Below, piece by piece: positions 42,569 to 52,055 of a DNA stretch of 64,000 nucleotides. This DNA comes from CAVUNY01 sp963768585 (GTDB lineage: Bacteria; Chloroflexota; Anaerolineae; Anaerolineales; Anaerolineaceae): assembly GCA_963768585.1 (NCBI GenBank), contig CAVYIF010000018.1:186001-250000 (forward strand), written 5' to 3'. The notes under the pieces are model-generated. The model saw only the letters and a list, made by a program, of their open reading frames with translations, did not search any database and was not told the DNA's origin. Positions within the stretch are counted from its first letter, which is position 1, and the number at the start of each line of letters is the position of its first letter. The translations under genes were made by a program, and so were the position numbers.

Positions 42569-43855
42569 ATGACAGTTCAAACAAGCGGCGAGGCAATCTC
42601 CATGCAAAACGGGCACCTGGTGGTGCCTGATCATCCCGTCATTCCCTTTGTGGAAGGCGACGGCTCCGGGCCAGATATCTGGCATGCGGCAAAGCGCGTT
42701 TTTGACGCGGCCATCCGGCGGGCTTACGGCGACCAGCGCAAGATCGATTGGCTGGAAGTGCTGGCAGGTGCAAAAGCATTTCGCGCCACAAACAATTGGC
42801 TGCCGGACGAAACCCTATCCGCCTTACGCAAATACATCGTTGGGATCAAGGGCCCCCTGACTACCCCGGTCGGTGGAGGGATCCGTTCACTCAATGTCGC
42901 TCTGCGTAAGGAATTAGACTTGTACGTTTGCCAGCGCCCAGTTCGGTGGTTTCCGGGCGTCCCCTCATCGGTGCGCGATCCGGAATGGGTCGATATGGTC
43001 ATCTTTCGTGAAAATACCGAAGATGTTTATACAGGGATCGAGTTCGAACAGGGCACCAGCCAGAACGACCTGCTATTAGAATTTATCAAAACCCAGTTCC
43101 CCGGCGAGTATGAACGCATTCGCTTCCCGGAAACGGTGGCCTTAGGTATCAAACCCATCTCAAAAGAAGGCAGCCAGCGCCTGGTGCGGGCTGCAATTCA
43201 ATGGGCGCTGGAACATCACCGCCGCAGCGTTACTATTGTCCACAAGGGCAATATCATGAAATTCACGGAGGGCGCATTCCGCAGGTGGGGCTACGAAGTG
43301 GCTGAAAATGAATTTGGCGACCGAGTCTATACCAGTTTGCAATGGCAGCGCACCGCCAAAGAAAAAGGCGAAGCCGCCGCGGAGGAAGAAGAAAAGATCG
43401 CGCGGTTGGATGGTAAATTAATGGTGAAAGATGTGATCGCCGACGCCGCCTTTGAAACTGCGATCAACCATCCCACAGAGTTTGATGTACTGGCAACACC
43501 CAATCTCAATGGAGACTATCTGGCCGATGCATTGGCGGCCCAGGTGGGTGGAATTGGGATTGCCCCTGGGGGCAATATCAACTATCTGACCGGTGCAGCG
43601 ATCTTTGAGGCGACCCACGGTACTGCCCCGCGCCTGGCGGACCTGGACAAGGCTAATCCAAGCTCAGTAATCCTCTCGGGGGAGATGATGTTCCGCTACC
43701 TGGGCTGGGATGATGCCGCTGACCGCGTGATCAAGGGTGTGGAAGGGGCCATCCGCGCGCGTACGGTGACTTATGATTTTTATCAGATGATGAGGGATGC
43801 CACTCTATTGAAAACTTCCGAATTTGGAGATGCGGTCATCCGCAATATGGGATAA
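42569..43855 (+). CDS. icd: Isocitrate dehydrogenase (NADP type)
   Basis: 428 residues from ATG 42569 (AAGGG site eight bases upstream). Substrate-binding Ser and Arg in GGGIRSLNVALRKELDLY, catalytic FRENTEDVYTGIEFEQG, KGNIMKFTEGAF and the nucleotide-site THGTAPRLAD, as in E. coli Icd. It converts isocitrate to 2-oxoglutarate and CO2. Aconitase starts four bases after its stop. A longer start at 42527 lies too near the promoter and is less likely. Confidence 0.93.
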   Translation: MTVQTSGEAISMQNGHLVVPDHPVIPFVEGDGSGPDIWHAAKRVFDAAIRRAYGDQRKIDWLEVLAGAKAFRATNNWLPDETLSALRKYIVGIKGPLTTPVGGGIRSLNVALRKELDLYVCQRPVRWFPGVPSSVRDPEWVDMVIFRENTEDVYTGIEFEQGTSQNDLLLEFIKTQFPGEYERIRFPETVALGIKPISKEGSQRLVRAAIQWALEHHRRSVTIVHKGNIMKFTEGAFRRWGYEVAENEFGDRVYTSLQWQRTAKEKGEAAAEEEEKIARLDGKLMVKDVIADAAFETAINHPTEFDVLATPNLNGDYLADALAAQVGGIGIAPGGNINYLTGAAIFEATHGTAPRLADLDKANPSSVILSGEMMFRYLGWDDAADRVIKGVEGAIRARTVTYDFYQMMRDATLLKTSEFGDAVIRNMG

Positions 43856-43859
43856 ACAC

Positions 43860-46565
43860 ATGAATACTGAAAACTTTGATCATCTTCGCAAATCGCTCGT
43901 TCTCAAGAACGGTACTGTTGATTATTACTCGCTGGAAGGGTTGGAAAAGGAAGGCATTACCCAACTGGACACCCTGCCCTTTTCAGTGCGCGTTCTCCTC
44001 GAAGTCGCCTTACGTAAATGTAACGGCAAGGAAGTAACCCGCAAAGATGTGACCACATTAGGCCGCTGGGCGCCCAAGGCAACAGACCGTCCGGCGATGT
44101 CCTTTTTTCCAGGTCGGGTGCTGCTTCAGGACCTGACCGGGGTTCCCGCCGTGGTAGACCTGGCTTCGCTGCGCTCCGCCATGGCCCGCATGGGCGGCGA
44201 CGCGGCGCGGATCAATCCCAAAATTCCAGTCGACCTGGTGATCGATCATTCGGTACAGGTTGATTTTTTCAGAAATGAGGGCGCCCTGCAGCGCAATATC
44301 GAACGCGAATTTGAACGCAACCACGAACGCTACGCCTTCCTAAAATGGGCCCAAAAGGCCTTTCAAGACCTGCGCGTCGTACCACCTGCCACCGGCATCG
44401 TCCACCAGGTCAACATTGAATATCTGACCCAGGTCGTGCTCTCCCGCCAGGAGAACGGACGCAGTTTGGCCTTTCCGGATACCCTGGTCGGCACCAATTC
44501 GCACACTACCATGGTCAATGGCCTGGGTGTGGTCGGTTGGGGAGTGGGCGGCATAGAAGCTATCGCCGCCATGCTTGGCCAGCCGATAGAAATTCTGGTG
44601 CCGGATGTGATCGGTTTCAAGCTCAGCGGGCGTCTGAGCGAAGGCGTCACCCCCATGGACCTGACTCTGACCATCGCCCAGATGCTCCGCAAAAAAGGCG
44701 TCGTGGATAAATTCGTCGAGTTCCACGGTCCCGGCCTGGCCAATTTGGCCCTGGCCGACCGGGCCATGATTGGCAATATGTCGCCTGAATACGGTTCTAC
44801 GATCGCCTTCTTCCCGGTCGATGAGCAGACCATGGATTATCTGCGCCTGACCAGCCGCCCACCGGAATTAATTGAACTGGTTGAGACCTATTTAAAAACC
44901 CAGCATCTCTTCCACACGCCAGACGCTCCTACCCCGAACTACACCGATACCCTCGAACTGGATTTGAGCAGCGTCGAATCCTCGCTCGCCGGACCCAAGC
45001 GGCCCCAGGACCGCGTCGCCTTGCCCAAGATCAAAGCCAATTTCCAGCAGGCCCTCTCCACACCCAAAGTCAAAGGCGGTTATGAACTGACTTCCCAGGA
45101 AGTTGAACGCAAGGTTGATGTACAGGTGGATGGGTCTAAAGACACATTGCAGCAGGGCTCAGTTGTGATCGCCGCGATCACATCCTGCACCAACACCTCC
45201 AACCCGTTTATCCTGATCGGGGCGGGCCTGGTGGCGAAAAAGGCGGTCGAAAAAGGCCTCAAGGTCTTGCCGCATGTGAAGACCAGCCTGGCCCCGGGTT
45301 CGCGGGTCGTGCCCGAATACCTCGGCAAGGCCGGGTTGATCGAGCCGCTGGCCGAACTGGGTTTCAACGTGGTAGGTTACGGCTGCACCACCTGCATTGG
45401 CAATTCCGGCCCCCTGGACGAAAGCATCGGGGATGCGGTCAAAGACAACGACCTGGTCGTGGCAGCGGTCATCTCCGGCAACCGCAACTTTGAAGGCCGC
45501 GTTCACCCCCTGGTGAAGGCCAATTACCTGGCATCCCCTTCCCTGGTGGTGGCCTTTGCCCTGGCTGGCAACGTCAACACAGACCTGACCCATGATCCAC
45601 TGGGTACCGGCAAAGACGGCCAACCGGTTTACCTGCGCGATATCTGGCCCAGCAACCTGGAGATACAAGAAGCGATTTATAAAAACGTCACCCCGGATCT
45701 GTTCAAAGATAACTACGCCAGCGTTTTTGAAGGCAGCCAGGAATGGAACAGCATCGAAGTTGAGTCGAGCCTGATGTTCCCCTGGGACCCGGATTCGACT
45801 TACGTGCAGGAACCGCCCTTCTATGAAGGATTAGAAAAAGGGCGCAAGACTGTGCCCGCAATTCTCGGCGCGCGCGCCCTGGCGCTTTTTGGCGATTCGA
45901 TCACCACCGACCATATCTCGCCGGCCGGCTCGATCGCCCTCCACAGCCCGGCTGCGAAATACCTGCAGGAACATGGGATCGAGTACCGCGACTTCAACTC
46001 GTATGGTTCGCGGCGCGGCAACGACCGCGTGATGGTGCGCGGCACCTTTGCCAACGTTCAGTTAAAAAACCGTCTGGTGCCGGGTGTCGAAGGCGGTTAT
46101 ACCACCTACCTGCCCGACGGCGAACAAATGAGCATTTATGACGCCGCCATGCGCTACAAAGATGCCGGGGTGCCGCTGATCGTCCTGGCGGGCAAGGAAT
46201 ACGGCACCGGCTCCAGCCGCGACTGGGCGGCCAAAGGCCCGCTGCTGTTGGGCGTGCGCGCCGTGATCGCCGAATCATTCGAACGCATCCACCGCTCCAA
46301 CCTGGCCGGCATGGGCATCCTGCCCTTGCAGTTTATGCCGGGCCAGAACGTCGAATCGCTGGGGCTGACCGGGAAGGAAAGCTACGCCATCCACGGCACG
46401 GAAACCGGGCTGACGCCGGGCATGCGCCTCACGGTTACCGCCACCGCCGACGACGGCAAGCAGACCACCTTCCAGGTGATCGCCCGCTTGAATACCGAAA
46501 ACGAGGTGGAATACATCCTCAACGGCGGTATCTTGCAGACCGCCCTGCTGCAGATGCTGGATTAA
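43860..46565 (+). CDS. acnA: Aconitate hydratase (AcnA/IRP type)
   Basis: 901 residues from the ATG at 43860; typical AcnA length. 4Fe-4S ligands are the Cys of AAITSCTNTSNP and the two of GYGCTTCIGNSGPL. Domain 4 has GTGSSRDWAAKGP. Other landmarks are RPAMSFFPGRVLLQDLTGVP and GTNSHTTMVNGLGVVGWGVG. It isomerises citrate to isocitrate. It forms one unit with icd, closed by the terminator at 46580. Confidence 0.96.
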   Translation: MNTENFDHLRKSLVLKNGTVDYYSLEGLEKEGITQLDTLPFSVRVLLEVALRKCNGKEVTRKDVTTLGRWAPKATDRPAMSFFPGRVLLQDLTGVPAVVDLASLRSAMARMGGDAARINPKIPVDLVIDHSVQVDFFRNEGALQRNIEREFERNHERYAFLKWAQKAFQDLRVVPPATGIVHQVNIEYLTQVVLSRQENGRSLAFPDTLVGTNSHTTMVNGLGVVGWGVGGIEAIAAMLGQPIEILVPDVIGFKLSGRLSEGVTPMDLTLTIAQMLRKKGVVDKFVEFHGPGLANLALADRAMIGNMSPEYGSTIAFFPVDEQTMDYLRLTSRPPELIELVETYLKTQHLFHTPDAPTPNYTDTLELDLSSVESSLAGPKRPQDRVALPKIKANFQQALSTPKVKGGYELTSQEVERKVDVQVDGSKDTLQQGSVVIAAITSCTNTSNPFILIGAGLVAKKAVEKGLKVLPHVKTSLAPGSRVVPEYLGKAGLIEPLAELGFNVVGYGCTTCIGNSGPLDESIGDAVKDNDLVVAAVISGNRNFEGRVHPLVKANYLASPSLVVAFALAGNVNTDLTHDPLGTGKDGQPVYLRDIWPSNLEIQEAIYKNVTPDLFKDNYASVFEGSQEWNSIEVESSLMFPWDPDSTYVQEPPFYEGLEKGRKTVPAILGARALALFGDSITTDHISPAGSIALHSPAAKYLQEHGIEYRDFNSYGSRRGNDRVMVRGTFANVQLKNRLVPGVEGGYTTYLPDGEQMSIYDAAMRYKDAGVPLIVLAGKEYGTGSSRDWAAKGPLLLGVRAVIAESFERIHRSNLAGMGILPLQFMPGQNVESLGLTGKESYAIHGTETGLTPGMRLTVTATADDGKQTTFQVIARLNTENEVEYILNGGILQTALLQMLD

Positions 46566-46579
46566 GCCACAAGATGACC

Positions 46580-46608
46580 AAAAGGACGGCGCGCTGTGCC
46601 GTCCTTTT
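46580..46608 (+). terminator. Rho-independent terminator of icd-acn
   Basis: AAAAGGACGGC pairs with GCCGTCCTTTT around a seven-base loop, 15 bases after the aconitase stop. Confidence 0.85.
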
Positions 46609-46663
46609 AACTTTAACCTCGCGGTGATTGACGCGACCGTCCGATGCGGTTATGATGAAAACG

Positions 46664-47068
46664 CCCCAGGTCGGCCGGGCGACCGCGGCACCCTTCGCAG
46701 GTGTCGAGGAAAGTCCGCGCTCCACAGGACACGATGCCGGGTAACCCCCGGATTGCCGTAAGGTGATGGATCGGGCCACAGAAACATACCGCTCCAGCTC
46801 TCCTGAGAGCAGGAGCAAGGGTGAAACGGCGGTGTAAGAGACCACCGGCGCACGCAGCAATGCGGCGGCCAGGCAACCCCCATCGGGAGCAAGGCCAAGC
46901 AGGGATAAGGCTTCCTTCGGGAAACGGGAGGCGGTTCGTCTTCTTCCTCTTCGGAGGGCGAGTTCCGGGTAGGCTGCACGAGCATGCCGGCGACGGTACG
47001 CCTAGAGAGATGGTCGCCCATCCCCCCTTCAGGGGAGGACAGAACGCGGCTTATAGGCTGGCCTGGGG
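46664..47068 (+). ncRNA. rnpB: RNase P RNA (bacterial class A)
   Basis: Diagnostic blocks appear in order: GAGGAAAGTCCGCGCTCCAC near 46706, CAGAAACATACCGC, GGTGAAACGGCGGTGTAAGA, AGAGATGGTCGCC and GACAGAACGCGGCTTATAGG near the end. The termini pair over 13 bases (46664-46676 with 47056-47068, allowing G-T) to form helix P1, which fixes the limits at about 405 nucleotides. It is the catalytic RNA that trims tRNA 5' leaders. Protein frames that overlap it on either strand are not genes. Confidence 0.95.
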
Positions 47069-47161
47069 CAATATCTTTTATTGAGGTGGACAGACACCAT
47101 CGAGGTGTGGTAACGCGGCTCGCCCATTGGGTGGGCTATCCAATTATCTTTCGTAAAAATA

Positions 47162-47222
47162 TTGACTTTCCCTGAAAACGGCATATACTCGTATTACGAG
47201 TGTTTATTCGTAATACGAGTAT
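47162..47222 (+). promoter_or_regulatory. TetR-gene promoter with overlapping operator
   Basis: TTGACT (47162-47167), a 16-base spacer and TATACT (47184-47189). The arms ATACTCGTATTACGA (47185-47199) and TCGTAATACGAGTAT (47208-47222) are exact inverted repeats. Each arm itself holds a near-palindrome CTCGTA-T-TACGAG. The operator covers the -10 and start site, six bases before the TetR ATG, so it fits autorepression of the exporter operon. Confidence 0.8.
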
Positions 47223-47228
47223 ATATTC

Positions 47229-47852
47229 ATGAACCCTGCACATTCTTCAGACACACGCCGCAACCGGCGGATTGAACGCCAGCGGCGCGAAATCATGGAC
47301 GCCGCCGCCCAGATCTTTGCCCAGAAGGGCTACGCTGCTACCACCACCCGCGATATCGCCGAAGCCAGCGACATAGGCGAAAGCACCCTGTACAATTATT
47401 TCGATGGCAAGCGCGAAATCTTCCTTGCCATCGTCCAGCGCCAGGCCAAGCAGATCGACGCCATCTTTGTCGAATTCAGCCGCCTGGAAACGCGCGAGCA
47501 AATGGCGGATATTTTCGTGCAGGTGATGGATATCCTGCTTTCACAGGCGCATTACACCCGGGCTTTAATCGGCGAGGCCTGGTTCAATGATGATATTTTG
47601 AGCCAGTTTCTGGGCAATCGCCTCACCCAAATTTCCGGCTATCTTGAAGAGTACATCCGTTCGCGCGTCCAGTCCGGACAGTTCCGCCCGGTGAATCCTT
47701 CCCTGGCAGCCCGCATGGTGATCTCAGTCTTCATGGGATTTCTTCTGCCGGCGCTGCGCGGAATCGAAGCGCCTCCTGAGGGCGACGAGCGCCGCCAGCT
47801 GGCCAACGCGATCATTTCCCTATGGCTGGATGGGATAGAACGCCACCCCTGA
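47229..47852 (+). CDS. TetR family regulator of the ABC exporter
   Basis: 207 residues. N-terminal TetR helix-turn-helix (about 14-60) with IMDAAAQIFAQKGYAATTTR and GESTLYNYFDGKREIF, then a helical ligand domain. The position, first in an operon with drug-exporter-type genes and directly behind a double palindrome, indicates a local repressor released by the exported compound. It resembles the E. coli CecR-YbhGFSR arrangement. Confidence 0.93.
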   Translation: MNPAHSSDTRRNRRIERQRREIMDAAAQIFAQKGYAATTTRDIAEASDIGESTLYNYFDGKREIFLAIVQRQAKQIDAIFVEFSRLETREQMADIFVQVMDILLSQAHYTRALIGEAWFNDDILSQFLGNRLTQISGYLEEYIRSRVQSGQFRPVNPSLAARMVISVFMGFLLPALRGIEAPPEGDERRQLANAIISLWLDGIERHP

Positions 47853-47859
47853 GGCACCC

Positions 47860-48984
47860 ATGCTCCCACGTTTACTCGCCATCATCCAGAAAGAATTCAT
47901 CCAGACCTTGCGCGACCGCTCGACGCTGGTGATTATGATCTCCATTCCCTTGCTGCAGCTGATCCTTTTCGGGTATGCGATCAACATGAATGTCCAGCAC
48001 ATCCCCCTGGTTGCCGCCGACCAGAGCCTGGATGATGCCAGCCGGAGCTACCTGGATGATTTGACCAATTCCGGTTATTTCGATCTGGTAAAAATCGTAC
48101 CTGACCAGGCAGCGGCCATCCGTGAAATCGATCTCAACCAGGCCAGCGCCGCGGTGATCATCCCGCCCGATTTTGCCTCGAATGTGCGCCGCGGGCAGGC
48201 CAATGTGCTCGTGCTGGTCGATGGGTCCGAACTTTTTACCTCGCTTTCCGCCTACAATGCCGCCAACCTGATCGGGCAGGCGCATGCCACCCGCGCCGCG
48301 CTGCAGAAAATCGAACGCAGCGGGATGGCATCCATCCCCAACCCGCTCGACGTTCACCTCAACATCCTCTACAACCCCGATTTTAAGGATCTGTGGTTTA
48401 TTATCCCCGGGATCATCGCCCTGCTGCTGCAAACCCAGACCATCGTACTCACCGCGACTTCAGTGGTGCGCGAGCGCGAAGTGGGCACCATCGAACAGAT
48501 CCTGGTGACTCCCATCCGCCCGATGGAGCTCATGCTGGGCAAGATCGCGCCCAATATCGTGTTAACCACGATCAACGTCCTCACCATCCTGGCTATCGCG
48601 GTATTCTGGTTCAAGGTGCCGTTTCAAGGCAGCTTCTGGCTTTTCATGTCCCTGACCTTCCTGTATGCATTTTCCGGGCTTGGTCTGGGCCTGCTCATAT
48701 CCACCGTCTCGCAAAATAACCGCCAGACGATGCAGCTCGTTATGTTTATTTCCCTGCTCAGCGTCACGATCGGCGGATTTATTTTCCCGCGCTATACCAT
48801 GCCGGGATTCCTGCAGGTGATCGGCAACCTGTTCCCACTCACCTATTTTGTCCCCATCACACGCGGAGTCATCACCAAGGGAATTGGAGCGCAGTTCCTG
48901 GTCGTAGAAATCCTGGCCCTGGTGGTTTACATCCTGGTGATTATGACCATCGCCACCCGGGCTTTCCGGCAGAGGCTGGATTAA
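47860..48984 (+). CDS. ABC-2 type permease (YbhR/YbhS-like), first
   Basis: 374 residues. One N-terminal membrane helix, a large extracytoplasmic domain (about 50-180, with PLVAADQSLDDASRSYL), then five helices and the family segment VVREREVGTIEQILVTPI. It ends with NLFPLTYFVPITRG. This is the ABC2_membrane_3 layout of YhhJ/YbhR/YbhS drug exporters. It likely pairs with the next permease as a heterodimer. Confidence 0.9.
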   Translation: MLPRLLAIIQKEFIQTLRDRSTLVIMISIPLLQLILFGYAINMNVQHIPLVAADQSLDDASRSYLDDLTNSGYFDLVKIVPDQAAAIREIDLNQASAAVIIPPDFASNVRRGQANVLVLVDGSELFTSLSAYNAANLIGQAHATRAALQKIERSGMASIPNPLDVHLNILYNPDFKDLWFIIPGIIALLLQTQTIVLTATSVVREREVGTIEQILVTPIRPMELMLGKIAPNIVLTTINVLTILAIAVFWFKVPFQGSFWLFMSLTFLYAFSGLGLGLLISTVSQNNRQTMQLVMFISLLSVTIGGFIFPRYTMPGFLQVIGNLFPLTYFVPITRGVITKGIGAQFLVVEILALVVYILVIMTIATRAFRQRLD

Positions 48985-48985
48985 T

Positions 48986-50113
48986 ATGCTGGCATCCCTC
49001 CACCGCATCGCCGCCCTCACGCGCAAGGAAATGGCCCAACTGTGGCGCGATACCCGCCTGCTGCTGCTCATTCTCTTTCTGCCGATCATGCTGCTGTTTC
49101 TATTTGCCTATGCTGTAACCTTAACCGTCGACCATCTGCCGACGGCCGTGGCCGACCAAAGCCACGATGAGCGCAGCCGCGATTTTATCCAGACCCTGGT
49201 CAATTCAGGCTATTTCGACCAGACCCTGGTCCTGCAAAACGAACAGGAGCTGGTCCAGGCCCTCGATTCTGGCCAGGTAAAAGCCGGAATTTTAATCCCA
49301 CCCAACTTTTCCGAGCAGGTCTCCCGGAGAAATGGCCGCGCCCTCATCCTGCTGGACGGGTCGGATTCTTTTACCGTCCAATCCGGGTTTAATGCCGCCA
49401 GCGCGCTCTCGCAAAAATATTCCTACGATCTGCAGGCACGCAGCGTGCAGGCCGGCAGGCAAACCGAGCTGCCCATTATCACCAGCAGCCGCGTGCTCTA
49501 CAACCCGGATATGAACGACATGGTCTTTATCCTGCCCGGTTTGGTAGGCATGCTGGTCCAGAATATCATCGTGGCATACGCCTCGATGGCCATCGTCCGC
49601 GAGCGTGAACTGGGCATCATGGAACAAATCCTGGTGACACCGGCCCGACCGGCCGAAATGGTAATCTCCAAACTGATCCCGGGGACGATTATCGCCATGA
49701 TCGATATGGCCATCGTGCTTACCCTGGGCATCTTCTGGTTTGGGATTCCGATGCACGGCAGCATCGGGCTTTTTTCGATCCTGGCCCTGATTTTTATCAT
49801 GGCATATATGGGGCTGGGGTTGATTATTTCGACCGTCGCCAAAACCCAGCGTCAGGCACAGCAGATCTCGGTCCTGCTGCTGCTGGTCGGCCTGCTGCTG
49901 ACCGGGTTCATCTTCCCCCGCACCTCGATGCCAGTCTGGACCCAGGCCATTGGAGATTTGATCCCACTCACCTATTTCGTGCGCATTTCTCGCGACATCA
50001 TTTCCAAGGGTCTTAGCTTTGAATATATGTGGAAAGACGCCCTGATTCTGGCGGTCTATGCCCTGGTAAGCGTTACCCTGGCTTCGCTTTTTTTCAAGAA
50101 GCGTCTGGACTGA
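48986..50113 (+). CDS. ABC-2 type permease (YbhR/YbhS-like), second
   Basis: 375 residues, same layout as the preceding permease (N-terminal helix, extracytoplasmic domain starting PTAVADQSHDERSRDF, the IVRERELGIMEQILVTPARP segment and C-terminal helices ending DLIPLTYFVRISRD). The start is one base after the previous stop. The two permeases are clearly paralogous but well diverged, in keeping with a heterodimeric channel. Confidence 0.9.
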   Translation: MLASLHRIAALTRKEMAQLWRDTRLLLLILFLPIMLLFLFAYAVTLTVDHLPTAVADQSHDERSRDFIQTLVNSGYFDQTLVLQNEQELVQALDSGQVKAGILIPPNFSEQVSRRNGRALILLDGSDSFTVQSGFNAASALSQKYSYDLQARSVQAGRQTELPIITSSRVLYNPDMNDMVFILPGLVGMLVQNIIVAYASMAIVRERELGIMEQILVTPARPAEMVISKLIPGTIIAMIDMAIVLTLGIFWFGIPMHGSIGLFSILALIFIMAYMGLGLIISTVAKTQRQAQQISVLLLLVGLLLTGFIFPRTSMPVWTQAIGDLIPLTYFVRISRDIISKGLSFEYMWKDALILAVYALVSVTLASLFFKKRLD

Positions 50114-50118
50114 CCCGC

Positions 50119-51078
50119 ATGGAAAATTCGATTACCATCTCAGCCCAGGAACTGGTCAAGGAGTTCCACACCTCGCGTGGCGATATTCGTGCCGTCGACC
50201 GCATTTCTCTGAGTGTGCGCCAGGGAGAAACCTACGGCCTGATTGGCCCGGACGGTGCCGGCAAGAGCACCACCATCCGCGTCATTTTGGGATTGCTCAA
50301 CCGCAGCCAGGGTCGAAGCAGCGTTCTGGGGTTTGATTCCCAGAACAGGCCATATCAGATCCGTGAGCGGGTTGGGTATATTGCCCAGCAGTTCGGCCTG
50401 CCCTCAGATCTGACCGTGCAGGAAAACCTGCAGTTCTTTGCCGATATTCATAATGTCTCCCGCAGCGACCAGTTGAAACGCATCCCATCCCTGCTGGATT
50501 TTGCCGGTTTAAGCGAATACCAGAAAAGGCCCGCCGGAAAGCTGTCGGGGGGCATGAAAAAGAAGCTGGCCCTGGCCTGCAGCCTGGTGCACGAGCCTCA
50601 GGTGCTGCTTCTCGATGAGCCCACCCTGGGGGTGGATCCGATCAGCCGGCGCGAGTTCTGGAATATGCTGAGCAATTTGCGCGCGGAAAAAGGACTGAGC
50701 ATCTTCGTCGCCACCCCGTATATGGATGAAGCTGAACGCTGCAACCATGTGGGATTAATTTACCAGGGCCGCCTGATCGCCAGCGGCACCCCGGCCCAAA
50801 TTAAAAAGAAGGTGCCCGGTCATATGCTTGAGTTTACCCCCTCCGCGATGAACGCCTGCCTGAAGCTGCTGCAGCCCCTGCCGGGCGTATTGGAAATTCA
50901 GACCTACGGCACTGCTGTCCATTTATTGGTGGATGATGCCGGTCTGCGGCGTTCCCAGGTGCAAGCCGCCATGGCAGCCCAATCCGTACAGTGGAGCGGC
51001 ATGCGTGAGATCCAGATCCGCATGGAGGAAGCCTTTATCTACCTGATCCGCCGCCAGGAGGCCCAAAATGGACGCTGA
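50119..51078 (+). CDS. ABC transporter ATP-binding protein, first
   Basis: 319 residues from the ATG at 50119; the frame extending back to 50029 lies in the permease gene. Walker A GPDGAGKSTT, signature KLSGGMKKKLALACSLVHEP, Walker B VLLLDEPTLGVDP. In place of the usual switch-loop TTH, this copy has VATPYMDEAERC, that is, the His is replaced by Pro-Tyr context, so it may be the weaker ATPase of a pair. In E. coli the two ATPase domains are fused in YbhF; here they are separate genes. Confidence 0.9.
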   Translation: MENSITISAQELVKEFHTSRGDIRAVDRISLSVRQGETYGLIGPDGAGKSTTIRVILGLLNRSQGRSSVLGFDSQNRPYQIRERVGYIAQQFGLPSDLTVQENLQFFADIHNVSRSDQLKRIPSLLDFAGLSEYQKRPAGKLSGGMKKKLALACSLVHEPQVLLLDEPTLGVDPISRREFWNMLSNLRAEKGLSIFVATPYMDEAERCNHVGLIYQGRLIASGTPAQIKKKVPGHMLEFTPSAMNACLKLLQPLPGVLEIQTYGTAVHLLVDDAGLRRSQVQAAMAAQSVQWSGMREIQIRMEEAFIYLIRRQEAQNGR

Positions 51079-52051
51079 TTCCATCCTCTCTGCATCCGGG
51101 GGTATCTCTGCGGTTAAAAGCCACCCGATTATTGTCGAAAACTTGACCCGTAAATTTGGCGATTTCACCGCCGTGGATCAGATCAGCTTCTCTGTGAGAA
51201 AAGGCGAGGTTTTTGGCTGGCTGGGCCCGAACGGCGCCGGAAAGACGACCACTATTCGCATGCTGCTGGGATTGCTCAAACCCACGGAAGGCAGGATGCG
51301 CGTCTTGCAGATAGACCCGGTGACCCAGGCCAAAGCCTTGCATGCCAGGGTCGGTTATATGTCGCAAACCTTCACGCTGTATAACGACCTGACCGCACTC
51401 GAAAACATCCGTTTTTACGGTAAAGTGTACGGCCTGGCGGGAGACCGGCTGCGCCAGCGCCAGCGCGACATTCTTCAGATGGCCAACCTCGAAGGGCGGG
51501 AACATACCCTGACCGCCAATCTTTCCGGCGGGTGGAAACAGCGTCTGGCGCTGGGCTGTGCCATCATTCACCAACCGGATGTCATCTTTCTAGACGAACC
51601 TACCGCCGGGGTCGACCCCATCAGCCGGCGCGAGTTCTGGCAGCTCATTTACCACATGGCTGGCATGGGCGTGACTGTGCTGGTCACCACCCATTACATG
51701 GATGAAGCTGAGTTATGCCAGCGGGTAGGTTTCATCAGCCACGGGCGTCTGATTGCCCTGGACACACCTGAACGCTTGAAGATCGAGCAAATGCGCGGCC
51801 AGGTGCTGGAAATCAATACCCCAACGCCTGAAAAAGCCTTGCGTGTATTACAGTTGGCCCAATCCAGCGGCAGGCTGCCCCTGGATGAGGTCGCGCTGTA
51901 CGGCGCTCAAATTCATGCCGTCTTGCCGGAAGGCAGTGCGCAAATCAAAGAAATCGAAAATATTTTGACGGACGAGAATATCCAGGTGCATGGCCTGGAA
52001 TGGATTGCACCCACCCTGGAAGATGTTTTTATCTCGGCCGTGAAAGGATAA
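51068..52051 (+). CDS. ABC transporter ATP-binding protein, second
   Basis: 327 residues. Walker A GPNGAGKTTT, signature LSGGWKQRLALGCAIIHQP, Walker B VIFLDEPTAGVDP and a complete switch His in VLVTTHYMDEAELC. All motifs are intact, unlike its partner. It overlaps the preceding gene by 11 bases and likely forms an asymmetric ATPase pair with it. The C-terminal DrrA-like extension (about 235-327) is typical of ABC-2 exporters. Confidence 0.92.
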   Translation: MDADSILSASGGISAVKSHPIIVENLTRKFGDFTAVDQISFSVRKGEVFGWLGPNGAGKTTTIRMLLGLLKPTEGRMRVLQIDPVTQAKALHARVGYMSQTFTLYNDLTALENIRFYGKVYGLAGDRLRQRQRDILQMANLEGREHTLTANLSGGWKQRLALGCAIIHQPDVIFLDEPTAGVDPISRREFWQLIYHMAGMGVTVLVTTHYMDEAELCQRVGFISHGRLIALDTPERLKIEQMRGQVLEINTPTPEKALRVLQLAQSSGRLPLDEVALYGAQIHAVLPEGSAQIKEIENILTDENIQVHGLEWIAPTLEDVFISAVKG

Positions 52052-52055
52052 ACCC

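Noticed and set aside
44058..45668. Long antisense frames opposite aconitase
   Set aside because: Codon-structure shadows of a high-GC gene; they show no family motifs and lack ribosome sites.
46613..47084. Several protein frames on both strands
   Set aside because: They overlap the RNase P RNA, whose conserved blocks and P1 helix are clear.
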